Assembly: GCA_016928355.1 (NCBI GenBank)
Contig: JAFGKW010000037.1
Location: 1-34,942, forward strand
From: Methanomicrobiaceae archaeon
GTDB lineage: Archaea > Halobacteriota > Methanomicrobia > Methanomicrobiales > Methanomicrobiaceae
Length of the DNA: 34,942 bases
Reading direction: 5' to 3'
The first letter of the stretch is position 1. Each line of letters begins with the position of its first letter. The position numbers and the translations under genes were made by a program. This document shows positions 1 to 8,351 of the stretch, in pieces. The notes below the pieces were generated by a model, which was given only the letters and a program-made list of their open reading frames with translations, had not been told where the DNA came from and did not search any database.

Positions 1-915
1 GCAATGGAGCAGACAAAGGAGCACGTTTTCCTTTCAAAGACACTTGGTATCAACCAGCTTATCGTTGGTATCAACAAGATGGATGCATCAAAGTACGACG
101 AGAAGCGCTATGAAGAGGTCAAGGCACAGGTCAGCGACCTTATCAAGATGGTTGGATTCAACCCCGCTGAAGTCCCGTTCATTCCAATGTCCTCGTTCGC
201 AGGCGACAATATCGCTTCAAAGTCGGCAAACACACCCTGGTACAAGGGACCTATTCTGCTTGAGGCACTCAATGAACTTAAGGCACCTGAGATCCCCGTA
301 GATCTTCCGTTCCGCCTTCCGATCCAGGACGTATACTCAATTTCAGGTATCGGAACAGTTCCTGTAGGACGTATCGAGACAGGTATCATGAAGAAGGGAA
401 TGAAAGTCTCATTCATGCCTGCAAACAAGACTGGTGAGGTCAAATCAATCGAGATGCACCACGAAGAATATGCCGAGGCAAAGCCCGGTGACAACGTTGG
501 TTTCAACGTCCGTGGTATCGGAAAGAATGATATCCGCCGCGGAGATGTCTGTGGTCCTGAGGAAGCACCTCCGTCGGTAGCAGAGGAATTCACAGCACAG
601 ATTGTCGTTCTGCAGCACCCAAGTGCAATCACAGTCGGATACACACCTGTATTCCACTGCCACACAGCACAGGTTGCATGTACCTTTGTGGAACTCCAGA
701 AGAAACTTGACCCGCGCACAGGTCAGGTAAAGGAGGAGAACCCAACATTCCTTAAGGCCGGAGATGCCGCAATCGTCAAACTGCGCCCTGTCCAGCCTCT
801 TGTCATTGAGAAATTCAAGGACATTCCACAGCTTGGAAGGTTTGCAATTCGTGATATGGGTTCAACAATCGCGGCCGGTATGTGTATAGACATTGACCTC
901 AAAGACATGAGATAA
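1..915 (+). CDS. tuf: Elongation factor 1-alpha (aEF1A), 3' part
   Basis: This is the C-terminal 304 codons of the translation GTPase that delivers aminoacyl-tRNA to the ribosome in the cytoplasm. The reading frame is open at the left window edge, so the gene begins upstream and the P-loop and switch regions are missing. Visible landmarks are the G4 motif NKMD near the start, the G5-like segment [10 protein letters not shown], and the beta-barrel domains 2 and 3 with the typical segments [13 protein letters not shown] and [22 protein letters not shown]. The frame stops at TAA 913-915. Ribosomal protein S10 follows after 32 bases, the classical archaeal order, so the two are probably co-transcribed. 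Family assignment is secure; only the 5' end is unseen. Confidence 0.97.
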   Translation, partial: AMEQTKEHVFLSKTLGINQLIVGINKMDASKYDEKRYEEVKAQVSDLIKMVGFNPAEVPFIPMSSFAGDNIASKSANTPWYKGPILLEALNELKAPEIPVDLPFRLPIQDVYSISGIGTVPVGRIETGIMKKGMKVSFMPANKTGEVKSIEMHHEEYAEAKPGDNVGFNVRGIGKNDIRRGDVCGPEEAPPSVAEEFTAQIVVLQHPSAITVGYTPVFHCHTAQVACTFVELQKKLDPRTGQVKEENPTFLKAGDAAIVKLRPVQPLVIEKFKDIPQLGRFAIRDMGSTIAAGMCIDIDLKDMR

Positions 916-947
916 TCCGGTTCTCAAATTTTTTTTGGTGAACAGAA

Positions 948-1256
948 ATGCAAAAAGCAAGAATTCGTCTTTCCGGAACCGACTTTGAAAAAGTCGAAAT
1001 GGTTTGCGACCGTATAAAAGAGATTGCAGAAAGAACAGGCGTAAACCTGGCAGGTCCGGTACCCCTTCCCACAAAGAAACTGGTTGTACCTATTCGCAAG
1101 AGTCCTGATGGTGAGGGAACGGCGACATGGGATCGCTGGCAGATGCGTGTTCACAAGAGACTAATCGATCTCGATGCAGACGAGCGTGCACTCAGGCAGC
1201 TGATGCGCATTCAGGTCCCCAAGGACATCGGCATTGAGATAGTTCTCGAGAATTAA
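948..1256 (+). CDS. rpsJ: 30S ribosomal protein S10 (uS10)
   Basis: This encodes a 102-residue small-subunit ribosomal protein, the normal archaeal length. The sequence shows the S10 pattern: an N-terminal strand with [17 protein letters not shown], the central loop [22 protein letters not shown], and the C-terminal segment [28 protein letters not shown]. The ATG at 948 is preceded by GGTGA (937-941), a good match to the archaeal Shine-Dalgarno consensus. It lies 32 bases after EF-1alpha, with an eight-T run (929-936) in the gap that could give partial termination. The membrane-protein gene downstream begins only 14 bases after the stop, so it may be part of the same transcript. Confidence 0.97.
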   Translation: MQKARIRLSGTDFEKVEMVCDRIKEIAERTGVNLAGPVPLPTKKLVVPIRKSPDGEGTATWDRWQMRVHKRLIDLDADERALRQLMRIQVPKDIGIEIVLEN

Positions 1257-1270
1257 ACAGGAGGCGGCAT

Positions 1271-2983
1271 TTGAGAGCCGCAGAATTAACCTCTCAATTA
1301 AAAGGTTTTTTCACTTTTGAGAGGACTCTTGTTCTGATATTTTTGGCAGGCCTTTTGCTCAGGCTTGCGTTTCTGGATCTGAAGCTTTTCCATCACGACG
1401 AGGCTATCCATTCATGGTTTGCCTGGAGGCTTCTGACACTGGGCCAGTACAGTTATGATCCTGTTTATCACGGGCCTTTCCTGTATTACATTACTGCGGG
1501 ATTCTTTTCATTGTTCGGGGCAAATGAGCTTACTGCAAGGTTTATTCCCGCAATAATCGGAAGTACCCTCTGTCTGTTTGTATATCCAATATACAGGCTT
1601 GGCTACCTTAACAGGATACAGTCAATAGTTGCTGCAGTGTTTATTGCAATATCTCCCAACCTCGTGTATTTCTCGAGATTCCTGAGAAACGATATCTTTG
1701 TGGTATTTTTCACCCTGATAATCCTGATTGCCACATTGTATTATATTGAGAAAGGGAAACTCCGCTATGCCCTTATCGCGGGAGCGGCTGTCGGTTTCGG
1801 GATGTCGTGCAAAGAGAATATGCCTATAGTCATCCTGATATTCGGGGTGTTTCTCTTTTATCTTATCTCTACCGGGAAATGGAAACTCCCCCGTCTGTGG
1901 ATCCGTGATCTTGCATGCGCAATTATCATTGCCCTTGGGATTATGGCTATTTTTTACTCATCATTCGGAGCTGTACCCGAGATGCTTTCTACCGGGTGGA
2001 TCGATGCGATAGAACACTGGACCTCGATGCACCAGGAACAGAGACTCGGCGGACCGCCGTATGTGTATATACTGCTGTTAGTTCTCTACGAACTGCCTGT
2101 GTTCATACTGGCAATGTATTCGGTTTATAGGTTTTGCCTTGACGGGCGAAGGCCGCGGAAGAAAGCGGATAATCCTGAAGGCATTGTCGAAGCGGAATTT
2201 ACGGAAGATCTACCTGATGATGGTTTTGAGGAGGATGTGTATGAAGGATACATCCCCGGGGATGTCGATACCGGCGCAGCCATTTGTGAAGAAGTTCAGG
2301 AAACAGCGACGGCGGCGGTTAAGGAAAATTCACCCGGGCAGGAGGAAAAATCTCCTCTCCATGTTGATAAGAAGAACGAATTTGCAAGATTCTGCATATT
2401 CTGGATGATTGCATCGATTGGAATATATGCATATATTGGCGAGAAGGTCCCGTGGCTTATTCTTCACCAGCTGGTACCGATGATATTTGTATCTGTCTTC
2501 TATATTGATACGTGGAAGAGATGGGTCCCGGTGATCGCATCAATATTCCTGATAGTGATGACCCTGCATGTAGCCTTCACCCCGGCGGATATCAATGAAC
2601 CGATTGTCCAGGTACAAAACTCCGAAGACTTAAGGGAGATCTTTGCAATGATCGACGCTGCTGACCGTGTCGCCGTTGACTTTGACGAAAGATGGCCTAT
2701 CGCATGGTACTATTACAGTGAGGAAGGCAGGAAGATCAGTTATGTGACTGAGATGAATAATAACACTGCTTATCTTAAAAACGGGGATTTTGATGTTATT
2801 ATCGCCCATGATGGCAAGCATCTCTCGATGCCCGGTTATGACAAATATACTCTTAAGAAGAGCTACTGGTACTCAGTCTATGACAACATTGACCGGCTAA
2901 TCCCGTACTACTTCCTCAGGGACGGGAAGACGGGAAGTCTGAATTTTGATGTGTTTGTGAGAAAAAGCAGCTTGGATGTTTAA
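1271..2983 (+). CDS. Polytopic membrane protein, Agl23/TIGR03663-like (GT39-type fold)
   Basis: This is a 570-residue multi-spanning membrane protein. The N-terminal half has the layout of dolichyl-phosphate-mannose type glycosyltransferases: a first membrane helix at about 17-36, then a loop with HHDE at 41-44 followed by IHSWFAWRL, and YHGPFLYY before the next helices. Around 10 hydrophobic segments are visible. I recall this family as TIGR03663, annotated as flippase-activity-associated protein Agl23; a role in lipid-linked glycan assembly is inferred, not shown. Residues about 287-373 form a strongly acidic, low-complexity insert between two membrane segments, followed by more helices and a soluble C-terminal domain. 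Translation starts at TTG 1271, supported by AGGAGGCG at 1260-1267; there is no suitable ATG nearby. Confidence 0.8.
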   Translation: MRAAELTSQLKGFFTFERTLVLIFLAGLLLRLAFLDLKLFHHDEAIHSWFAWRLLTLGQYSYDPVYHGPFLYYITAGFFSLFGANELTARFIPAIIGSTLCLFVYPIYRLGYLNRIQSIVAAVFIAISPNLVYFSRFLRNDIFVVFFTLIILIATLYYIEKGKLRYALIAGAAVGFGMSCKENMPIVILIFGVFLFYLISTGKWKLPRLWIRDLACAIIIALGIMAIFYSSFGAVPEMLSTGWIDAIEHWTSMHQEQRLGGPPYVYILLLVLYELPVFILAMYSVYRFCLDGRRPRKKADNPEGIVEAEFTEDLPDDGFEEDVYEGYIPGDVDTGAAICEEVQETATAAVKENSPGQEEKSPLHVDKKNEFARFCIFWMIASIGIYAYIGEKVPWLILHQLVPMIFVSVFYIDTWKRWVPVIASIFLIVMTLHVAFTPADINEPIVQVQNSEDLREIFAMIDAADRVAVDFDERWPIAWYYYSEEGRKISYVTEMNNNTAYLKNGDFDVIIAHDGKHLSMPGYDKYTLKKSYWYSVYDNIDRLIPYYFLRDGKTGSLNFDVFVRKSSLDV

Positions 2984-2986
2984 ATA
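2979..2986 (+). promoter_or_regulatory. TATA-like box TTTAAATA before the structured element
   Basis: TTTAAATA overlaps the stop codon of the preceding membrane-protein gene. An archaeal TATA box here would place a transcript start near 3005-3012, just where the GC-rich structured segment begins. No open reading frame with a convincing start follows, so if it is a promoter it serves a non-coding transcript. Position and composition are the only evidence. Confidence 0.35.
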
Positions 2987-2989
2987 ACC

Positions 2990-2998
2990 TTTTTTTTT
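2990..2998 (+). terminator. Oligo-T terminator after the Agl23-like gene
   Basis: A run of nine T residues lies seven bases after the stop codon at 2983. Archaeal RNA polymerase terminates at such oligo-T tracts without needing a hairpin. It probably ends the EF-1alpha/S10/membrane-protein transcript. Confidence 0.55.
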
Positions 2999-3002
2999 AA
3001 TT

Positions 3003-3247
3003 TGGGCTCTTGCAGGGCTTAAGCCCATTACGGGGCAGCCCGATGCTCAGTTTGCTACGCAAACTTCCGCAAAAGATGATAACCCGGTTGGTATTGCTAT
3101 CCAGTAATCCTCCTAATCTTCAGGCAACCCTTACGCAGTTCGCTTCGCGAACACGCTCTGACCCCAGGGCTTGCGTCATCGCGATAGGCCCGGCCTGGAT
3201 GCTACTCATCCGTGTAGCCTCGGCCGGCGGGAGAACTAATTTTTTTT
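3003..3247 (+). ncRNA. Candidate structured non-coding RNA or palindromic repeat
   Basis: A GC-rich, non-coding segment sits in AT-rich surroundings. It contains the 12-base palindrome GGGCTTAAGCCC (3015-3026). A perfect 7-bp hairpin lies at 3049-3055/3059-3065 with loop TAC, and a perfect 6-bp hairpin at 3138-3143/3147-3152 with loop TTC. A third helix pairs CCGGCC 3190-3195 with GGCCGG 3222-3227, enclosing GCTAC/GTAGC (3201-3205/3214-3218). CAGGGCTT occurs twice (3013-3020, 3165-3172). It is preceded by a TATA-like box (2979-2986) and ends at eight T residues (3240-3247), which suits a plus-strand RNA of about 240 nt. I could not match it to RNase P RNA, SRP RNA, 5S or tRNA on either strand. 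A multi-copy intergenic palindromic repeat is the main alternative. Confidence 0.35.
3240..3247 (+). terminator. Oligo-T tract ending the structured element
   Basis: Eight consecutive T residues follow directly after the last GC-rich helix of the structured segment, the arrangement expected of an archaeal transcription terminator. Confidence 0.45.
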
Positions 3248-3286
3248 GTTCATTTCCCTGCAAATAACATTAAAACAACAGGAGCT

Positions 3287-3312
3287 GGAAGGGATGCTCG
3301 CCCATCCCTTCC
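3287..3312. repeat. Perfect 10-bp inverted repeat, 6-base loop
   Basis: GGAAGGGATG (3287-3296) pairs perfectly with CATCCCTTCC (3303-3312). It lies in non-coding DNA about 140 bases before the bactofilin-like gene. It is too far upstream for a core promoter, so it could be an RNA hairpin, a protein-binding palindrome, or part of the same repeat neighbourhood as the structured element. Confidence 0.6.
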
Positions 3313-3344
3313 TGCGACATATCGCGTTCAGGGGGAGGGTAATA

Positions 3345-3367
3345 GGGAGGGGGATCTTCCCCCTTCC
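3345..3367. repeat. GC-rich inverted repeat, 3-base loop
   Basis: GGGAGGGGGA (3345-3354) pairs with TCCCCCTTCC (3358-3367), a 10-bp stem with one G-T pair and loop TCT. It is the second strong hairpin between the structured element and the bactofilin-like gene. The remaining sequence to 3453 is AT-rich; ATATTTTTATG near 3410-3419 is a possible TATA region for that gene. Confidence 0.5.
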
Positions 3368-3453
3368 TTGTATAAACTTTCTCAAATTCTATTTCACATA
3401 TTACACCCATATTTTTATGTGTCAGGATCAATATTTCATCAGGATTATATAAC

Positions 3454-4299
3454 ATGGATGCGGGAAGGGCGGAATGGCTTTGGCAGTGTACAATACCGGA
3501 TAAAACAGAACTTCAGGAGCATACACTGAAAACTGAACGCTGTATTATTGTCGGAGACAGGTGTACAATAGATTATGGTTTAAAGGGCGAAGAGATACTC
3601 ATCAGTGAATTGTGTAAAATAAACGGGAATATCAGCTCTGACGGAGACCTCAGGCTTGATAACTGGTCTGAAGTTACCGGTGATATATATGTAAATGGTG
3701 ATGCATTCCTTGGTGAGGGTGTCAGGGTCAGCGGAAAACTTGTGGTTGAAGGGGATCTCGACCTGGGTGACAATGTTCAGATAGATCAGGGTTTTGAAGC
3801 AAGAGGGTGGATATCCATCAGAAATCCCATGCCCGTAATAACTTATATCCTTCTCTACCTGATAACTCTCCTTGGACTCGAGAAAGAAGAGGATATCTCG
3901 GATTTTTTTCAGGCTCTAATAGAAGAGGATGAAAATGAAAAATCGGTACCTCTTGTCATTCCTCCCCATTCAATTCTAAATATGGAGATCTTCTCTTCAC
4001 CGGGAAAGATGACGATTGGGAAGGAATGTCGTCTGCATGGCAATATCAGGGCCAAGACAATTACAATTCATGAGGGATGCACAATATTTGGAAGCCTCAG
4101 TGCTGAGAAAGACATTATTATTATGGAGGGGAATTCAGTCCATGGCGGTGTCTCCTGCACCGGAGGCAATGTGGAGATGAAGAGAGATTCACATGTGTTG
4201 GGGGACGTGTCCTGCAACAATCTGGTTATCGATGAAAAATCACGTCTCGACGGGGTTATTGTAGCGCCGGGCGGTGTTAAAATAGGGAGAGAAAAATGA
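3454..4299 (+). CDS. Bactofilin-like polymer-forming cytoskeletal protein
   Basis: The 281-residue protein is built from short repeating beta-strand turns such as ISSDGDLRLDNWSEVTGDIYV and LVVEGDLDLGDNVQI at 55-110, resuming at about 165-280 (GNIRAKTITIHEGCTIFGSL and following). This is the one-sided beta-helix pattern of bactofilins and related polymer-forming proteins (DUF583-like). Between the two blocks, residues about 125-165 form a hydrophobic stretch (PVITYILLYLITLLGL) followed by an acidic segment, which may anchor the filament at the membrane. No catalytic residues are evident. The ATG at 3454 has only a weak upstream AGG (3441-3443). The stop overlaps the next gene by four bases (ATGA), indicating translational coupling. 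A role in cell shape or as a scaffold is inferred from the family. Confidence 0.72.
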   Translation: MDAGRAEWLWQCTIPDKTELQEHTLKTERCIIVGDRCTIDYGLKGEEILISELCKINGNISSDGDLRLDNWSEVTGDIYVNGDAFLGEGVRVSGKLVVEGDLDLGDNVQIDQGFEARGWISIRNPMPVITYILLYLITLLGLEKEEDISDFFQALIEEDENEKSVPLVIPPHSILNMEIFSSPGKMTIGKECRLHGNIRAKTITIHEGCTIFGSLSAEKDIIIMEGNSVHGGVSCTGGNVEMKRDSHVLGDVSCNNLVIDEKSRLDGVIVAPGGVKIGREK

Positions 4300-5132
4300 G
4301 AATAATGGAGATATTTGAGATAGACGGATGTAAGTGTATAGAACCAACGCTAATGGATCATCTTGAAGACGGATATACCGGTATGGCGGTTACGATGGCA
4401 GCCAACGAGGCAAAACTGCTGATAGATGAGAAAGAGGGCCTGATAGCTCTCGCTCTAAACGATTCAGGGAAATGGTTCGTATCTTCATACCTCTTCAGGG
4501 ATGCGAATATTGGTATTATTGAGAAATTCGAGGAATCCGGAGGAGATATATTTCAGGAGAGAAGGGAGGAATATGCCTGCTCGGTAAGGGAATATTACTG
4601 CCGGGATTTAATTCAGGATTTCCCTGACGTACTTGAGGACAACAGGCCCGGAAGAGATCATCTTATCACAGAACTTCTCGAGGAGGTTTTTGGCAGTAAA
4701 TGTGGAAATATCAGGACTGCAACTGATTTCTGCTGCGGTTCCGGTGTAGCCACTTCTGTACTGAAAGGAATGGGCAGGGAGACCCTGTCGTTTGACCTTG
4801 ATGCCTCTCTTCTCTCTTTAGGCCTGCAGAAAGGAAGGCTTGATCCCCGGTGGACAATGTGCATTGACGGAAGGGCAGCCTCGCTTTTTTGTCCTGAATC
4901 CGATGTCTGCATTGCACTTATGATGGGAGATATTAATAATTTTAATTACAGTATGTGGGAGAGTATGACAGAAGAGATCCTTGCAATTGGCAGGAAATCT
5001 CTTATATCCGTTGCAACAGAGGAGGAATCCAAAAGAGTTGAAGGATGGCTGAAAGATGAGGGTAAGGACGTAACTGCATACGAAAACACCCGCGATCCGA
5101 TTTATGATCGTTTTGTGCTGATCGCAGAGTAA
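4296..5132 (+). CDS. Putative class I SAM-dependent methyltransferase
   Basis: This encodes 278 residues. The C-terminal half has a Rossmann-type methyltransferase core: motif I TDFCCGSGVATS at 143-154 and an acidic motif II, LSFDLDASLLSLGL, at 164-177 with D167/D169. A later strand VCIALMMGDIN sits where the post-II/motif IV region is expected. The N-terminal about 120 residues (with GMAVTMAANEAKLLI) are not a domain I recognise and may bind the substrate. The expected glycine pattern of motif I is slightly altered (CCGSG for D/E-x-GxGxG), so activity is not certain. It overlaps the bactofilin-like gene by four bases, so the two are co-translated and probably functionally linked. T-tracts at 5137-5142 and 5152-5158 end the unit. 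Confidence 0.6.
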   Translation: MRIMEIFEIDGCKCIEPTLMDHLEDGYTGMAVTMAANEAKLLIDEKEGLIALALNDSGKWFVSSYLFRDANIGIIEKFEESGGDIFQERREEYACSVREYYCRDLIQDFPDVLEDNRPGRDHLITELLEEVFGSKCGNIRTATDFCCGSGVATSVLKGMGRETLSFDLDASLLSLGLQKGRLDPRWTMCIDGRAASLFCPESDVCIALMMGDINNFNYSMWESMTEEILAIGRKSLISVATEEESKRVEGWLKDEGKDVTAYENTRDPIYDRFVLIAE

Positions 5133-5140
5133 ATCCTTTT

Positions 5141-8100
5141 TTATTCAGCTATTTTTTTAAGTAATTTCATTGCAAATGTCCTGACATTTGGGTCGCCTGT
5201 ATTTGCAACTATCTCTTCCAGGCAGGGTACTGCATCTTTTCCTATTTTGAGCAGAGCATATTCTGCTTTCTTTCTTGCGGTAGTGTTCGAGTCTCCAAGA
5301 GCAAGACTCAGTGGCTGTATGGCGTCTCCGCCGCCGATCTTATCAATCATATCAATTGCATTGATTCGTGACTCCGGGTCCTGGTCATTCAGCAATTCTG
5401 CAAGAACTCCTATTGCCTGTTCACCAATTCTTTCAATCTCATCCCAGCTCTCTTTAGCGACAAGGTAATAGATAATGTCCCTCTCTGTCTCGGGAACCCA
5501 GGATAATGCTTCAAGCGCATATGCGATGTTGGTCCTGTTGTATCTTCCGGAGGTCATTGCATCAAGAAGGGAGGGTATCGCTTCACTTCCTGAGTTTTTA
5601 AGCGCTTCTACTGCCTTTTTGCACATGAAATGATCTTTTGAGTCGAGAACCGAGATCAGGGTGTCTGTTGCCTCTGGATCACTGAAATATCCGAGTGAGA
5701 CTATAGCGGCACTTTTAACTCTCGTATTTTCATCATTTATTACAGCATATACGAGTGCATCAAGCCCCTTTGAATCTCCGATGAAGCCGAGAGATTCTGC
5801 AGCAACCATCCTTACAATCGGATCTTTCTCTTCGTATAATACGTCGCAAAGTGCCCCGATAGTCCTCTCCTCGGGGATTTTGGCAAGATTTTGTGCAAGT
5901 ATGATCTTGACGGAGGGTCTTCCCTCCTTCAGCTCCTTTATCATGCTTTTTACTGCAGGATCGCCCATTCCGGTAAGAAGTTCGGCGACAAGATTCTGAA
6001 ATTCAGGATTCTTGTCATCGATTGAATCGATAAGTGGTTTGATTGCCTCGTCTCCAAGCATTGCAATATTTTCGACCGCCTGCATCTGGACCATAGTATC
6101 GCTGCTTCTGAGTTCTTCTATTAGCTTTCCAACCTTTGTTTTAGCCTTTGCAGAAGCTGCTTCTGCAGGCTTTACGGCTTTAGCAGCCCCGGGTACCTCT
6201 CCAAGATATTCCTGTGCTTTATTTCTTACTTTTTCATTATTGTCAGCCGTAAACTCAAGAAGTACTTCCTTTGCCATCAGATCTTCTATTCCTGCAAGGA
6301 CTACGATCATTCCGTTCTTCTCGATCTCGTTGCCCTGGATTCTTATCCGCCGTGCTTCATCCATGAGGGAATTGAACATCTGGTCACTCATGCTGCGCAG
6401 GGTTAATACAGCACAATTTCTGACATCATATTCACTGTCATTGAGCATTCTTACAGCAAGGGATATTGCAAGCGGGTCAGTGATCCTGCCCAGGGATTCA
6501 AGGGCCGTAATCCTTGCCACCAGATCACTGCTCTCAAGGGCATTTTTGATATACGGGAGCGAACTGTTTCCCATCTTTGAGACTGCAAGCGCCGATTCTT
6601 TTCTAAATCCCTCGTTTGGATCAGAGAAGCATTTTATCAGTGAAGGTATCGATTTCGGTTCTTTTATCATTCCAAGTGAATGGGCGGAGGCCATCCGGAT
6701 GTTTGGGTTTTGATCTTTCAGTGCTTTTGCGAGATATGGCGCCGCCTTATTGCTTTTTATATCACCGAGGCACTCTATGGCAGCAATCCTCACACTGTCC
6801 TTTTTGTCCAGAAGAAGATAGAGGAGACATTCTGTTGCTGCGGTCCCGTTCTGCTTCAGATTTTCAACCGCAGCTGACCTGACAATATCATTTGGATCAG
6901 AGAATGCCTTTGCAAGCCTTTCCGCTCTTTCGCCATCGACACCACAACCGTTCAGTTTTGCAACCCAGAACTGTTCTGTTCGGGTATCCTTTGAAGGCAT
7001 TGTCGCCTGTTGTCTCTTCAGCTGTTCTTCTATGGATTCGTCTTTTGTCCCCTTTATCTGCGGTGTCTTTTTCTTATCCGCACTCTGTAAATCCTTCTCC
7101 TTGATCTTCGCTGCAGCCTCAATTGCAGCTTTCTTTGTGAGAGCATCCTCACTCTTCATGGCGTCGTTTATTGCGGCATACCCGATACTGCCCATGGCCC
7201 TCAGCACCTCGGTGCATTTTAACCTGATTCCCGGGTTCTGGTCGGAAAGTCCTTTTATAAGGGTAGGGATTGCTTTATCCCTCATCTGGACAAGATCTGT
7301 CCATCTCTCCTTTACCATCAGGTACTTTGCCTTTTCTTCACTGTTTGCAGGTTTCCAGCCTGTTCTTTCAAGTGACCATGCAGCCTCTACCCGTATATAT
7401 GAATCCTCATCATCAAGAGCCTTTACAAGATATGGCAGAAGTCTCGGGTCATTGATCTCGCCTCCGGCTTCGACAGCCGAGAGCCTTACGCCTGCGTCAT
7501 TATCTTTTAAGAGGGTGACAAGGGGTTTTAGGATCTCATCCGATTTTATTTTTTTAAGGACAGTAGCAATCTTTTTCCTGATCTTCGGATCTGGATTCTT
7601 CAGGTCTCCTGATAACGCAAAAACTGCCTCTTTTCCTGTCTTACTGAGATTTTCATAATCCTCAAGCCCGTAATAGAATAATGCCGCCTGTCTCATTGTT
7701 GACGGCTTCCATTTCATATTTGAGAGTGATTTGGCTGCCTGTCTGCTGACTTCGGGATTTTTGTCTTCAAGAGCCTGAATAAGAAGTTGCGTCACCTCAT
7801 CGCCAAGGTAGTCCAGGTACCCCAGTGCAAGTGCTGCGCCTCTCCGGGCTTTATAATTTTTATCTTTCAGGGCTTCTTTAAGTGGTTTTATCGCTTTTTC
7901 TCCGTTTTGACCGATTGCACGCGCAGCCCCGTCACGAACCCTCTCTTTACCTGTAATGAGAAGTTTCATTAGTGTCGGGAGCGCCGGTTCCCCATATGTA
8001 CCCAGAATTTCAGCTGCCCCTGTCTGGATAAGAGAGTTGTCATCATTCAGGGCTTTTAAGAGTGGGACTATTGCGGGTTTTCCGGCTTCGCTTAGTCTGA

Positions 8101-8221
8101 TCGCGGCTTCCTGCCTCTTTTTCCAGTCTTTAGATCCAAGCCCCTTGATGTATTCCCCAAGCTCTGAATCTTTTGCAGATCCGCCTTCTTCCCTGTTATC
8201 CTTACGATCAAAAAGCGCCAT
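5141..8221 (-). CDS. Giant HEAT-repeat (PBS-lyase-like) protein
   Basis: A 1026-residue protein is built almost entirely of about 31-residue alpha-helical HEAT repeats with the recurrent signature D-x-x-x-x-VR-x-x-A-x-x-SLG. There are three repeat blocks: about 20-370, 430-675 and 695-1026. They are separated by a charged Lys/Gln-rich linker (about 372-418) and an Ala/Lys-rich linker (about 678-697). A distinctive W-x-P unit, followed by an aromatic-rich helix and an acidic helix, interrupts the repeats three times, starting at W171, W289 and W908. There is no signal peptide or membrane segment, so the protein is probably cytoplasmic and acts as a scaffold; no enzyme domain is visible. The function is unknown; similar proteins are often annotated PBS lyase HEAT-like only because of the repeats. 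TATA-like boxes lie at 8245-8252 and 8257-8265 on this strand. Confidence 0.85.
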   Translation of the reverse strand: MALFDRKDNREEGGSAKDSELGEYIKGLGSKDWKKRQEAAIRLSEAGKPAIVPLLKALNDDNSLIQTGAAEILGTYGEPALPTLMKLLITGKERVRDGAARAIGQNGEKAIKPLKEALKDKNYKARRGAALALGYLDYLGDEVTQLLIQALEDKNPEVSRQAAKSLSNMKWKPSTMRQAALFYYGLEDYENLSKTGKEAVFALSGDLKNPDPKIRKKIATVLKKIKSDEILKPLVTLLKDNDAGVRLSAVEAGGEINDPRLLPYLVKALDDEDSYIRVEAAWSLERTGWKPANSEEKAKYLMVKERWTDLVQMRDKAIPTLIKGLSDQNPGIRLKCTEVLRAMGSIGYAAINDAMKSEDALTKKAAIEAAAKIKEKDLQSADKKKTPQIKGTKDESIEEQLKRQQATMPSKDTRTEQFWVAKLNGCGVDGERAERLAKAFSDPNDIVRSAAVENLKQNGTAATECLLYLLLDKKDSVRIAAIECLGDIKSNKAAPYLAKALKDQNPNIRMASAHSLGMIKEPKSIPSLIKCFSDPNEGFRKESALAVSKMGNSSLPYIKNALESSDLVARITALESLGRITDPLAISLAVRMLNDSEYDVRNCAVLTLRSMSDQMFNSLMDEARRIRIQGNEIEKNGMIVVLAGIEDLMAKEVLLEFTADNNEKVRNKAQEYLGEVPGAAKAVKPAEAASAKAKTKVGKLIEELRSSDTMVQMQAVENIAMLGDEAIKPLIDSIDDKNPEFQNLVAELLTGMGDPAVKSMIKELKEGRPSVKIILAQNLAKIPEERTIGALCDVLYEEKDPIVRMVAAESLGFIGDSKGLDALVYAVINDENTRVKSAAIVSLGYFSDPEATDTLISVLDSKDHFMCKKAVEALKNSGSEAIPSLLDAMTSGRYNRTNIAYALEALSWVPETERDIIYYLVAKESWDEIERIGEQAIGVLAELLNDQDPESRINAIDMIDKIGGGDAIQPLSLALGDSNTTARKKAEYALLKIGKDAVPCLEEIVANTGDPNVRTFAMKLLKKIAE

Positions 8222-8351
8222 TGAATTATCGAAGCCCCATTTCAGTTATAGAAGTGTTGTATAAAGTAATCTAAACTTTTTTTGATATTAATCTGGAACC
8301 GTCTGATATGATTGCGTATATATAATATGATATTTCATACAACTGGGTATG

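Noticed and set aside
3003-3247. RNase P RNA, SRP RNA, 5S rRNA or tRNA
   Set aside because: Neither strand shows the conserved RNase P core, the SRP helix 8 loop, paired 5'/3' ends or a tRNA T-arm, so a named RNA is not supported.
3010-3452. Two short plus-strand frames (3010-3267 and 3246-3452)
   Set aside because: They cross the hairpins and T-tracts, have no ribosome-binding site and give compositions unlike the neighbouring proteins, so the region is treated as non-coding.
6012-6713. 233-codon plus-strand open frame
   Set aside because: It is antisense to the HEAT-repeat gene, whose repeat pattern on the minus strand is unmistakable; the plus-strand translation is Ser/Leu-rich without any family signature.
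5500-7711. Internal duplication or assembly artefact in the HEAT gene
   Set aside because: The repeats are similar only at the pattern level and differ at the nucleotide level, as expected for old HEAT repeats.
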